Part shown: positions 1 through 7,916 of the stretch, piece after piece
Position numbering within the stretch: position 1 is the first letter of the stretch
Layout: every line of letters starts with the position of its first letter
Assembly (NCBI GenBank): GCA_035362935.1
Contig: DAOSEC010000023.1
Location: 1 to 26,092, forward strand
From: DAOSEC01 sp035362935
Lineage (GTDB): Bacteria > Bacillota_I > Bacilli_A > ML615J-28 > CAG-313
DNA: 26,092 bases
Direction: 5' to 3'
Position numbers and translations under genes: made by a program
Notes under the pieces: generated by a model
Told to the model about the DNA's origin: nothing
What the model saw: the letters and a program-made list of their open reading frames with translations, nothing else
The model's database searches: none

Positions 1-1226
1 TATCAAGATCGGGTGGGTCGTTGGGGTTATCCTTACTAGTTTGGATACTAGGAGGTATTATCACACTTTTCTCAGCTCTAACTTATGCTGAATTAGGCGC
101 AATGTTTCCAGAAACAGGAGGATATTATCAATATCTTAAGCATGCATATGGAAAGAAAGTTGCTTTCTTATCAGGGACGATGAATTTTGTATTATCAAGC
201 AGTGGTAGCATTGCATTGCTTGCCATCATTTTTTCGGATGTGCTTTCCTATATTATCCCTGGACTATCGGGAGTATTAATAAAATTTGTTGCTATGGCTG
301 TGATTATATTATTAACGGTAATCAATTATATAGGAATCAAAGCAGGAGCATTCGTACAAAAAATCTTTTTGGTTGCGAAGTTACTACCAATTGTTATCAT
401 CATTGTTGTTGGACTTTTTATGGGAACGGAATCCGTGAATTTGTCATTGATTCCTGCACAATCGGTTAACATCATTGGATTTATACTGATGATTGGGTAT
501 GCCATTGTAGGAACATTGTGGTCATACGAAGGTTGGACTAACCTTAATACAATAACCGGAGAAATGAAAAACGTAAAAAAGGACTTGCCAAAAGCATTAG
601 TGCTTTCAGTAGGTCTTGTTACGGTTGTGTATGTATTATTCATTTTCTCAATGTATCGTATTTTGCCTTACACAATGTTGGTTGATGCATCACTTGGTGC
701 TCCTTGGCCTGTGGTTGCGATGATGAGTGTATTTGGGGAAGTTGGTATGATATTTGTATTTATAGCAGTTTTGATTTCTATTTTCGGTGCTTTAAATGGA
801 AGTATCATGGTGTTTCCTCGTGTATACTATGCGATGGCAAAAGATGGAATCTTCCTAAAAGAGTTCAATCAATTGCACTCAAAATATCAAACTCCACACA
901 TATCCTTGATTGGATCTATGGCGGTTGCTCTAGTGCTTGTTTGGTTCAATGTCGAAGAATTACTTACCTTCGTCGTTCTCGGTGGTCTGATTTTTAATAC
1001 TTTAATTTTCATATCTGTCTTTTTATTCCGCAAGCGACTACCGAATCAAGAACGTCCGTATAAGGTTTGGGGATACCCAATAGTTCCAGGAGTTGCAATC
1101 TTAGGAATGGTAATGCTCTTAATCACTACTATAATAGAATCTACAGTGCCATCACTCATTGGTCTTGGTGTATTAGTGGTAGGGTTTTTCATATATCCAT
1201 ACTTGTTTAAAAACAAAAAAGAATAA
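1..1226 (+). CDS. Amino-acid permease of the APC superfamily (LAT/SteT-like), 5' end cut by window
   Basis: This is a polytopic inner-membrane amino-acid transporter or exchanger. The reading frame is open from the first complete codon at position 3. The residues there (SRSGGSLGLSLLVWILGG) match the middle of TM1 and the start of TM2 of APC permeases, so the true start lies before the window and the TTG at 21 is not convincing as a start. The TM2-TM3 signature ALTYAELGAMFPETGGYYQYL and the later SYEGWTNLNTITGEMKN segment resemble the L-amino-acid transporter branch that includes the Ser/Thr exchanger SteT. About eleven hydrophobic helices follow, and the protein ends in a short Lys-rich tail. 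The gene stands alone, with a hairpin after its stop. Family assignment is strong. The substrate cannot be read from the sequence. Confidence 0.88.
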   Translation, partial: SRSGGSLGLSLLVWILGGIITLFSALTYAELGAMFPETGGYYQYLKHAYGKKVAFLSGTMNFVLSSSGSIALLAIIFSDVLSYIIPGLSGVLIKFVAMAVIILLTVINYIGIKAGAFVQKIFLVAKLLPIVIIIVVGLFMGTESVNLSLIPAQSVNIIGFILMIGYAIVGTLWSYEGWTNLNTITGEMKNVKKDLPKALVLSVGLVTVVYVLFIFSMYRILPYTMLVDASLGAPWPVVAMMSVFGEVGMIFVFIAVLISIFGALNGSIMVFPRVYYAMAKDGIFLKEFNQLHSKYQTPHISLIGSMAVALVLVWFNVEELLTFVVLGGLIFNTLIFISVFLFRKRLPNQERPYKVWGYPIVPGVAILGMVMLLITTIIESTVPSLIGLGVLVVGFFIYPYLFKNKKE

Positions 1227-1243
1227 CATAATTAATTTAAATG

Positions 1244-1276
1244 GAACTGAACAACAAAAGTTTAGTTCTATTTTCT
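1244..1276 (+). terminator. Probable intrinsic terminator after the permease
   Basis: A 9-bp stem (1244-1252 with 1260-1268, one G-T pair, 7-nt A-rich loop) is followed by TATTTTCT, 18 nt after the permease stop. The T tract is short, so the call is moderate. Confidence 0.5.
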
Positions 1277-1333
1277 AATACAAGGAACATTTACATAAAA
1301 AACATAATGAACTAATCAAAAAAACAATCATTT

Positions 1334-1365
1334 TTGACGCAATATGCATCATTTTATGATATGAT
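1334..1365 (+). promoter_or_regulatory. Putative promoter of the MFS gene
   Basis: TTGACG at 1334-1339 is followed by overlapping -10-like boxes: TATGAT at 1355-1360, TGATAT at 1357-1362 with a 17-nt spacer, and TATGAT at 1360-1365. A short inverted repeat, ATCAT-TTT-ATGAT, lies across the -10 area. Which box is used is uncertain. Confidence 0.4.
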
Positions 1366-1397
1366 TAGGACAATAATTTCTACCTGAGGTGAACAAT

Positions 1398-2606
1398 ATG
1401 AACAACTGGATGAAAACAGTAACCACCTTTATGATAAGTCAAACGGTGTCTTTGCTTGGATCAATGCTCGTCATGTATACTATAATGTGGCATGTAACAC
1501 TTACTACGCAATCGGGTATTATGATGACGATTATGGTAATGTGCACGTTTATACCTGCATTGTTGATTTCGCCTTTTGCTGGAGTTTGGGCGGATAAGTT
1601 AAACCGTAAAAAATTAATGATTACAGCCGATTTATTAATCGCAGCTGTTACTTTACTAATTGCAATTTTATTCATTTTTAATATAAGAGATATTTGGATT
1701 ATTTTTGTTGTTTCTGTTATTCGTTCGATTGGTCAATCAATCCATCAACCAGCAGTATCGGCTGTGTATCCACAGATTGTACCAAAAGATGACTTAATCA
1801 GGATTCAAGGGATTTCACAAGGAATTCAATCAGCTTCGATGATTGTTATGCCGATGCTTGCAGGATTACTATTAGCCACTATTCCTATTGAATACATTTT
1901 CTTAATAGATGTAGTAACAGCGATTGCTGCAGTGTTTATTTTGGTTCAATTTGTTAAGCTTCCAAAACATCAAGCAGAAGAAAATAAAGAAGAGATTAAT
2001 TATTTTGATGATATCAAAAAAGGACTGCATTATGCTTTTACACACCCATTAGTATTTAAAATATTGCTATTTGGATTTTTATTTATGATCCTTGTTGCAG
2101 CTCCATCATTCTTAACATACCTACAAGTTGCAAGGGTATTTGGTCCAGAAGCTTGGAGACTATCTGCTTTAGAAACAGCATTTGGTATTGGTATGCTCAT
2201 TGGTTCAATTACCATTACCTTATGGGGAGGTTTAAAAAATCGACTTGTAACATATTTTTTAGCCTATATGGCAATTGGTTTTGGAACCATAGGGTTAGGT
2301 CTACCAATTAACTTCTTTATATATATTGGTATTTGGTTAATTGTAGGGTTATTTATTTCAATCAGCAACCCTGTTTTTGTAGGATTGATGCAAGAAAAAG
2401 TTGACCCAGCGTATATAGGTAGAGTGTTTTCAGTGTTTGGATTAATTAATACGATTAGCTTACCACTTGGCATGTTAGTGTTTGGACCTCTATCAGATTT
2501 TGTCGATATATCGCACATTATTTTATTTAGTGGTGTTGGTATGGTGCTGATAGCGATTGTTCCATTGTTTAATAAGAAGTTGTTGTTACAAGGAAATCGT
2601 AGTTAA
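1398..2606 (+). CDS. MFS drug/macrolide-type exporter
   Basis: A 402-residue major facilitator with about 12 hydrophobic helices. The loop after TM2 carries the MFS motif-A variant GVWADKLNRKKLMITADL, which is typical of the MefA-like macrolide/drug proton antiporter branch. The start was placed at the ATG at 1398 because the GTG at 1389 lies inside the GAGGTG Shine-Dalgarno (1386-1391), which is well spaced for 1398. The gene is monocistronic, with its own promoter candidate upstream and a clear terminator after it. Export of a drug or toxic metabolite is inferred from the subfamily only, and the substrate is unknown. No nearby resistance regulator is seen. Confidence 0.85.
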   Translation: MNNWMKTVTTFMISQTVSLLGSMLVMYTIMWHVTLTTQSGIMMTIMVMCTFIPALLISPFAGVWADKLNRKKLMITADLLIAAVTLLIAILFIFNIRDIWIIFVVSVIRSIGQSIHQPAVSAVYPQIVPKDDLIRIQGISQGIQSASMIVMPMLAGLLLATIPIEYIFLIDVVTAIAAVFILVQFVKLPKHQAEENKEEINYFDDIKKGLHYAFTHPLVFKILLFGFLFMILVAAPSFLTYLQVARVFGPEAWRLSALETAFGIGMLIGSITITLWGGLKNRLVTYFLAYMAIGFGTIGLGLPINFFIYIGIWLIVGLFISISNPVFVGLMQEKVDPAYIGRVFSVFGLINTISLPLGMLVFGPLSDFVDISHIILFSGVGMVLIAIVPLFNKKLLLQGNRS

Positions 2607-2621
2607 ATAAATGCATTTTAA

Positions 2622-2650
2622 GGGATCTAGTTAGGCTAGGTCCCTTTTTA
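2622..2650 (+). terminator. Intrinsic terminator after the MFS gene
   Basis: A 10-bp stem (2622-2631 with 2637-2646, one wobble pair) has a 5-nt loop and runs into TTTTT, 15 nt after the MFS stop. Confidence 0.8.
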
Positions 2651-2701
2651 ATGAAACTAAGAATTATTACAATAATAAACATGCGTTTTTACGAAAACAC
2701 G

Positions 2702-2730
2702 TTTACTTTGAAAGCGTTTTATGATAAAAT
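2702..2730 (+). promoter_or_regulatory. Promoter of the amidase lipoprotein gene
   Basis: TTTACT at 2702-2707, a 17-nt spacer and TAAAAT at 2725-2730 with an extended -10 TGA just before it. GGAGG (2744-2748) then precedes the ATG at 2755. Confidence 0.65.
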
Positions 2731-2754
2731 TGAGAAGATTTTTGGAGGGATAAT

Positions 2755-5700
2755 ATGAAAAAATTGTGGCTTTTTATTACAGCTATATTACTGATAACAC
2801 TAAGTGCATGTGATGTAAGTTCTATAGAATATCTACTATATAGTGAAACAACAAATCAAACACTGTATGTTAGTCAAACCACTGGTTTGAATTTAATAAC
2901 TAAGAAAAACAATATTGAAGAGACATTAGATTATACAATAACAAGTGATAATCTCGATGTTTTATCCATTACAAATAAGATTGTCACAGCTGTTTCTGTA
3001 GGAACAGCTAAAGTGACAGTTACATTAATCGATGACCCTAATGTGAGCATTGAGATTAACATCACTGTCGTGCCATCAATTGTGTTCGATAGCATACCAT
3101 CATCAACAGAACTAGAGATTGACGAGGAAGTCACAATAGTTGTGGTGGATCGAAGCAATGTGGGTTCACAATCCATAACATGGACATCAAGTAACCAAGA
3201 TGTCCTCGTTGTCACAAATGGAACTGTTACAGCAGTCGGTGCAGGTACGGCAGTGATTAGAGCTACGTCAAACACAACAGGCCATTTTGTTGAACAATCA
3301 TTTACTGTAAATGAGGCGATTATAGTGAACACATATGAAATACAACCAAGTATAACTTCATTAAACATTATAGAAGACCAAGAAATTACACCACAATTTA
3401 TTACGAAACGTAACGGAGTTGTGGAAAGTCTACCATATACATTATCAATCAGTGACAATAGTTTAGCTTCTATCAATGGACTTAAATTAAGAGGGTTAAT
3501 GGTTGGAAGCGCAACAATAACAGCAACCCTTATTGATGATCCTTCCGTGTCAACTACAATAGAAATTAAGATTGATAAGTCATTTGAAATCGTTGATTTA
3601 GAAGACACCTATACAATGTATGTGAACGATAGTTTGACCTTTACCGCTATTGACCGTGCTGATATTAGTTCACAAGGTGTTAGATGGGCAGTAAATCAAC
3701 AAACTTTAGCTACTGTATCGAATGGAACAGTAACATCAAGACTGGCTGGAACTATTACCGTTACAGCAACCTCCAATACAACAAACAAACGAATTACAAT
3801 ACAAATTACTATTATTGAGCGTCCGATTGAAGAAATTTCACTTGACTTACCAACTGATGAAATTCTTGTTGAGTCTGAATTTTCCTTGATTGCGCAAGTA
3901 TACCCAATCAATGCCACGCAAGGATTAATTTATACTAGCAGCAATGAAACAATTGCTAAAGTAGATGCAAATGGATTAGTTAAAACATTCCGGTCAGGAT
4001 CAGTTACTATTACAGCTAGATCCACAGTAGATACTAGTAAGACATTTGCGATATCATTTCAAGTTTCTGTTGATCCGATGGGATTATTTGAGCGTTTTCA
4101 TGTCGAATCACCATTAAGACAATATGTTACAACATTCGGATACAATCCCGATCGAAGATTCCAATGGGTAAACGGGAGCGTTACACAATATTTTTTCTCA
4201 GACTTAAACTTAAAACAAATGATTATTCCAGTTAACACAAACCCATATGTTGGACAAAAAGCAACACCACATATTCTTTCAGTTGTAGAGCCAATGAACC
4301 GCATTCGATCTGGAATTTTACATGAAGAAACAAAACATATTATTTACCATGATACAGGAAATCATAGTCCTGGGGCAACTGCATATATGCACGCAAACTA
4401 CATTACATCAGCGGATAATGCAAACAACCGAGCAAGATCGTGGCATTTCACAGTAGATGATAATGAAATCTATCAACATATACCAACAAACGAAGTAGCT
4501 TGGCAAGGGGATAGTTATACCGCATATGCCAAAGGAATCGGTATTGAAACAGCTGTCAACTTTGGTTCAGATCTATATACCACATGGCACAGAACTGGTA
4601 AGCTAATTGCATCCTTATTAATCCAATACAACTTAGGAATGGATTCTATTTTACAACACTACGATACTAGTGGGAAGAATTGTCCTCAAGCACTTCGTAT
4701 GAGTGGACTATATGATGAAGCGATTGATTTAGCACGTGCTGAATACATTGTGGCAAGAGATTTATCACAATATACCATAAAGTTTACTTCTTTAAATCCA
4801 GATTATGTGGATGAACGCGGAAGAGTGATAAAAGCTCCAGCAACAGCAACACGAGTTGGGTACAAAATCGATATCACGGGACCAAGTTATCAAGAATCAA
4901 AAGTATTTTACTCTGTGTTAACAGGAGTAGACGGTTCAAATACAGTTACATTCACTGGAACCGAAGAAGACATTCAAGTTGCGAAAGAGTTTGATGCAAA
5001 AGTTGCAGAACTGCCAAAAACAATTGCTTTACAACATTCAGCTATGATTGAAGCAACAAGAGCGTTTTATAACGGATTAACTCCAACTCAAAAAGCTTTG
5101 ACTGTTGCAGAATATTCTCTTTCTATCAAAGAATTAGAGTTACACAAACTATTAGCAATCAACACACCAGTTGTAATCAACCAAGTGTTGGTATCTAGTA
5201 ATATGATGTTAAATAATGGATTTATTGAATTATATAATCCAACTTCATCTGACATAAATCTTTCAGGTTACTCCCTACAGTATGCTGATGCAAATGAAGC
5301 ATTTTCAACAGCTTCTGGAGATGAGTATATCAAGTGGTATCAGTTTACAAGTTTAGATGTTATCAAATCAAAAGGATACTTCTTAATTCAAATACTCGGT
5401 AGCGATGAAGTAACAGATGTATTTTTACCAATTCCAGATGCAATGACTCAGTTTAATGTGAAATCAAATGGCAAAATTGCTCTATCCAAAACACTTGATG
5501 CGATTGCAGGGCCACTTGATACAAATATTGTTGATATGGTGGGATTTGGCAATGTTTCTATTTACGAAGGGAACGGTGGTGCAAACGCACTACTAGATCA
5601 ACAATCATCAAAACGGATACAGTTTATTGATACAAATTCAAATGATAAAGATTTTATCTATTCAACTGCTACGCCAACAAACTCAAGAAATCAAACGATA

Positions 5701-6789
5701 AGAACAAATCTATCTAGCGATCAAATGGCAGCGATGGAAGTAGATTTACGAATCATCGGACTTCCTTCGGTTTTAACACTAGAAGATGAAAATCAAGTTG
5801 TACTAGCGAGGGAGCAATTCCAACTATTAACACCAACTCAACGACTACTCGTACAATATGCGTCTAGATTAAACGAAAAGGAATTAGAACTAGAAGGATT
5901 GATGAGCGAAGATTTGAAAATGATTAATCAAGCGATTGCTTTGGTTCCTTCGAAAATCGTTTTTGATTTTAACTTCCCGACAAATGGTGGAATTGTATGG
6001 TCTTATAAAGATGGAGAAGATTCGAGCTACTTTGATCTATCAACTGGAACCTATTTACAACTTTCACTAGTTGCTCAAGTAAGAACACTAGTAGCAAGTC
6101 TAAACTCAGAATCGAAAGAGATCACAGTTAATTTTGGTGTAACGAATCCAAGTGATGTACTCATATACAATACAGCAAGAATTACTCCTGCTGCCGGAGG
6201 TAGTACAGCTGAAGGAAAAGGAACATATGAAGAACAAGCATCAAGAGTTGGCTTTGGTGGATTTGCAATTACGGTTGGAAACAAATCTTATTTCATTGGG
6301 AAAGATTCTTATATTCCATTAACAAATCCATTATTTGGTCATACATTAACAAGAGAAGAACTAAGACCATTAGGTGGAGTTAATGGAGTAAATAATATGG
6401 GATTGGTCAATGGTGTTCCAACGGAATACAATGGTACTGGCGCACTATATTATAATACAACCGATGAGGATTTGGTGTTTGATCCAAGTGACACTTATGG
6501 AAGAAACAATTCTGGGGCGTATGGGTACTTTAAAGTAGTATTCAGTCCAAACAGTGATGGTTCTTATACAGTTAAAACAGGTTGGGCAGATTCTGGCCAA
6601 AATGAATCTACTCAAGGTAGAATGGAAAGTTTAAAGCCAGGAGAATTTTTATGGTGTCCACACACATATGAAACAAACCAAGCGGATAACGCAGGAACAT
6701 GGTTAATTCAACCAGGTAACTTCACGATTGGTGGAGTACTTGTACCAGGAACTACTATCTATATTCAACAGTTTAAAACAAACTTCTAA
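2755..6789 (+). CDS. Large secreted lipoprotein: five Ig-like repeats, zinc amidase, lamin-tail-like domain
   Basis: A 1344-residue surface protein. It begins with a lipoprotein signal peptide and lipobox LSAC (Cys19). Residues about 25-445 hold five bacterial Ig-like (Big_2-type) domains. About 500-690 is an Amidase_2/PGRP-type N-acetylmuramoyl-L-alanine amidase with candidate zinc ligands His532 (YHDTG), His635 (QHYD) and Cys643 (KNCP), and a catalytic-type Lys641. About 746-800 and 993-1052 are two copies of a helical module containing LTPTQ. Between them, about 802-985, lies a lamin-tail-like domain (FIELYNPTSSDINLSGYSL). The last ~280 residues are beta-rich and unrecognised, with no LPXTG or S-layer anchor. 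Cleavage of peptidoglycan outside the cell is the likely role, with Ig domains acting as a stalk. The gene is monocistronic with its own promoter and terminator. Confidence 0.88.
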   Translation: MKKLWLFITAILLITLSACDVSSIEYLLYSETTNQTLYVSQTTGLNLITKKNNIEETLDYTITSDNLDVLSITNKIVTAVSVGTAKVTVTLIDDPNVSIEINITVVPSIVFDSIPSSTELEIDEEVTIVVVDRSNVGSQSITWTSSNQDVLVVTNGTVTAVGAGTAVIRATSNTTGHFVEQSFTVNEAIIVNTYEIQPSITSLNIIEDQEITPQFITKRNGVVESLPYTLSISDNSLASINGLKLRGLMVGSATITATLIDDPSVSTTIEIKIDKSFEIVDLEDTYTMYVNDSLTFTAIDRADISSQGVRWAVNQQTLATVSNGTVTSRLAGTITVTATSNTTNKRITIQITIIERPIEEISLDLPTDEILVESEFSLIAQVYPINATQGLIYTSSNETIAKVDANGLVKTFRSGSVTITARSTVDTSKTFAISFQVSVDPMGLFERFHVESPLRQYVTTFGYNPDRRFQWVNGSVTQYFFSDLNLKQMIIPVNTNPYVGQKATPHILSVVEPMNRIRSGILHEETKHIIYHDTGNHSPGATAYMHANYITSADNANNRARSWHFTVDDNEIYQHIPTNEVAWQGDSYTAYAKGIGIETAVNFGSDLYTTWHRTGKLIASLLIQYNLGMDSILQHYDTSGKNCPQALRMSGLYDEAIDLARAEYIVARDLSQYTIKFTSLNPDYVDERGRVIKAPATATRVGYKIDITGPSYQESKVFYSVLTGVDGSNTVTFTGTEEDIQVAKEFDAKVAELPKTIALQHSAMIEATRAFYNGLTPTQKALTVAEYSLSIKELELHKLLAINTPVVINQVLVSSNMMLNNGFIELYNPTSSDINLSGYSLQYADANEAFSTASGDEYIKWYQFTSLDVIKSKGYFLIQILGSDEVTDVFLPIPDAMTQFNVKSNGKIALSKTLDAIAGPLDTNIVDMVGFGNVSIYEGNGGANALLDQQSSKRIQFIDTNSNDKDFIYSTATPTNSRNQTIRTNLSSDQMAAMEVDLRIIGLPSVLTLEDENQVVLAREQFQLLTPTQRLLVQYASRLNEKELELEGLMSEDLKMINQAIALVPSKIVFDFNFPTNGGIVWSYKDGEDSSYFDLSTGTYLQLSLVAQVRTLVASLNSESKEITVNFGVTNPSDVLIYNTARITPAAGGSTAEGKGTYEEQASRVGFGGFAITVGNKSYFIGKDSYIPLTNPLFGHTLTREELRPLGGVNGVNNMGLVNGVPTEYNGTGALYYNTTDEDLVFDPSDTYGRNNSGAYGYFKVVFSPNSDGSYTVKTGWADSGQNESTQGRMESLKPGEFLWCPHTYETNQADNAGTWLIQPGNFTIGGVLVPGTTIYIQQFKTNF

Positions 6790-6790
6790 T

Positions 6791-6829
6791 AAAAAAGCAT
6801 CCTCTTGTTTGATAAAGAGGATGCTTTTT
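6791..6829. terminator. Bidirectional terminator between convergent genes
   Basis: A perfect 15-bp stem (6792-6806 with 6815-6829) and 8-nt loop, with A and T runs at the two ends. It sits between the stop of the amidase lipoprotein (6789) and the stop of the minus-strand HxlR gene (6828) and can serve both strands. Confidence 0.88.
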
Positions 6830-7133
6830 ATGTTATCCAAGTTTGAGACCAATCAGCCATAGTTTTCATAATAGGTTCTAATGATTTTCCTTTTTCTGTC
6901 AATTGGTATTCAATACGTACAGGTTTTTCATCATAAATCAAACGATTGATTAAACCGAGGTGTTCTAACTCGCGGAGTTTTGTTGAAAGAACTTTACCCG
7001 AAATGTGAATTTCGGATTCTAGTTGATTGAAACGTTTTGGACCATGTAGTAACTGGTTTATGATGAGCCCAACCCAAGGTTTGCTTAACATTTTACTTGC
7101 TTGTTCGAACTTATGACATACATGAGTTTCCAT
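6828..7133 (-). CDS. HxlR-family winged-helix transcriptional regulator
   Basis: A 101-residue DNA-binding protein of the HxlR/YodB type, a normal length for the family. It shows the family order of N-terminal Cys (Cys6), the KPWVGLIINQLLHGPKRFNQL helix region, a recognition-helix segment (SGKVLSTKLRELEHLGLI) and a wing ending in the VRIEYQLTEKGKSL motif. In YodB and relatives a Cys at this position senses thiol-reactive electrophiles, so a redox or quinone signal is a reasonable inference here. The start has a GAGGTGAT ribosome site. It is divergent from an NADPH-dependent FMN reductase, the usual kind of target, and a palindrome lies on that promoter. Confidence 0.9.
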   Translation of the reverse strand: METHVCHKFEQASKMLSKPWVGLIINQLLHGPKRFNQLESEIHISGKVLSTKLRELEHLGLINRLIYDEKPVRIEYQLTEKGKSLEPIMKTMADWSQTWIT

Positions 7134-7152
7134 TTGCGATCACCTCAACCAT

Positions 7153-7181
7153 ATTATACAAAAAAATCGATTAAAAAGCAA
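7153..7181 (-). promoter_or_regulatory. Promoter of the HxlR gene
   Basis: Read on the minus strand: TTGCTT (7181-7176), a 17-nt spacer and a consensus TATAAT (7158-7153), ending 19 nt before the start codon. Confidence 0.65.
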
Positions 7182-7186
7182 ATTAC

Positions 7187-7215
7187 TTTACTTAATTAAG
7201 TTACCAAAGTATAAT
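7187..7215 (+). promoter_or_regulatory. Promoter of the FMN reductase gene
   Basis: TTTACT (7187-7192), a 17-nt spacer and consensus TATAAT (7210-7215). It partly overlaps the palindrome at 7198-7234. Confidence 0.7.
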
Positions 7216-7234
7216 TGGTTACATAAGGTAACTT
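7198..7234. promoter_or_regulatory. Candidate HxlR operator (palindrome)
   Basis: AAGTTACC (7198-7205) and GGTAACTT (7227-7234) form a perfect inverted repeat around the reductase TATAAT. A nested ACCAA/TTGGT pair lies at 7203-7207 and 7215-7219, and further TTAC steps occur at 7183-7192. The placement suits repression of the reductase by the divergent HxlR protein. Assignment of the site to that protein is inference. Confidence 0.5.
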
Positions 7235-7256
7235 AAATTCAAAGGAGGAGATTGCA

Positions 7257-7799
7257 ATGAACAATCAAAAATTAAACATAGGAATTATATTAGGAAGCAC
7301 AAGAGAGGGTAGAGTAAGTCCGCAAGTTGGAGAATGGGTAAAAAGTGTCGCCGATCAAAGAAATGATGCAAATTATGAAATTGTTGACATTAAAGAATAC
7401 CATCTACCTTTACTTGGAGAGTCCAACGATTACTCAAACGCAGTAAAGTGGCAAAAGAAATTATCGACACTAGATGGTTTCATTTTTGTAACAGCAGAAT
7501 ACAACCACAGCATTACTGGAGCATTAAAAAACGCCCTAGACTCAGCTAGAGACGAATGGAACAACAAAGCAGCTGGAGTTGTTAGCTATGGTTCGGTTGG
7601 AGGGGCAAGAGCTGCCGAGCACTTGCGAACTATATTAGGCGAGTTGCAAGTAGCAGATGTGCGTAGTCAAGTATTGCTATCACTATTTACAGATTTTGAA
7701 AACGGTGCGTTTAAACCACAAAGCTTGCATTTAGCAAATCTTAATACATTGTTTGATCAAGTCATCAAATGGTCAACTGCATTAAAATCAGTTCGTTAA
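7257..7799 (+). CDS. NADPH-dependent FMN reductase (flavodoxin-like oxidoreductase)
   Basis: A 180-residue cytosolic flavoprotein of the NADPH_dep_FMN_red family (azoreductase/chromate or quinone reductase type). The phosphate-binding loop GSTREGR is at residues 13-19, directly after the first beta strand, and the second FMN-contact segment TAEYNHSITGALKNALD follows near residue 79. Length is normal for the family. The start has a near-perfect AAAGGAGG ribosome site. It is divergent from an HxlR regulator with an inverted repeat over its promoter, so it is probably induced by electrophiles or oxidants. The exact electron acceptor cannot be told from sequence. Confidence 0.9.
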   Translation: MNNQKLNIGIILGSTREGRVSPQVGEWVKSVADQRNDANYEIVDIKEYHLPLLGESNDYSNAVKWQKKLSTLDGFIFVTAEYNHSITGALKNALDSARDEWNNKAAGVVSYGSVGGARAAEHLRTILGELQVADVRSQVLLSLFTDFENGAFKPQSLHLANLNTLFDQVIKWSTALKSVR

Positions 7800-7808
7800 T
7801 ATCATCTG

Positions 7809-7835
7809 AAACTTCTAATTTATTAGAAGTTTTTT
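7809..7835 (+). terminator. Intrinsic terminator after the FMN reductase
   Basis: A 10-bp perfect stem (7809-7818 with 7823-7832), a 4-nt loop and a T run, 9 nt after the stop. Confidence 0.85.
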
Positions 7836-7848
7836 ACTTTGATATTTG

Positions 7849-7877
7849 TTGAATAATATGAGTTATTATGTTAAAGT
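7849..7877 (+). promoter_or_regulatory. Possible promoter of the DUF1538/P-II transcript
   Basis: TTGAAT (7849-7854), a 17-nt spacer and TAAAGT (7872-7877). The -10 is a poor match. The placement, right after the previous terminator and before an AGGAGGG ribosome site, is its main support. Confidence 0.35.
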
Positions 7878-7916
7878 GTATTTAGTAGTAAAAGAAAATG
7901 AATAGGAGGGCACAAC

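Noticed and set aside
704..997. Second-frame plus-strand frame inside the permease gene
   Set aside because: It is a shadow of the permease coding sequence, without a ribosome site or family resemblance.
2931..3608. Long minus-strand frame (225 codons) opposite the Ig-like repeats
   Set aside because: It is an antisense shadow of Thr/Val/Ser-rich coding DNA, where stop codons are rare on the other strand; composition is low-complexity and no start signal is seen.
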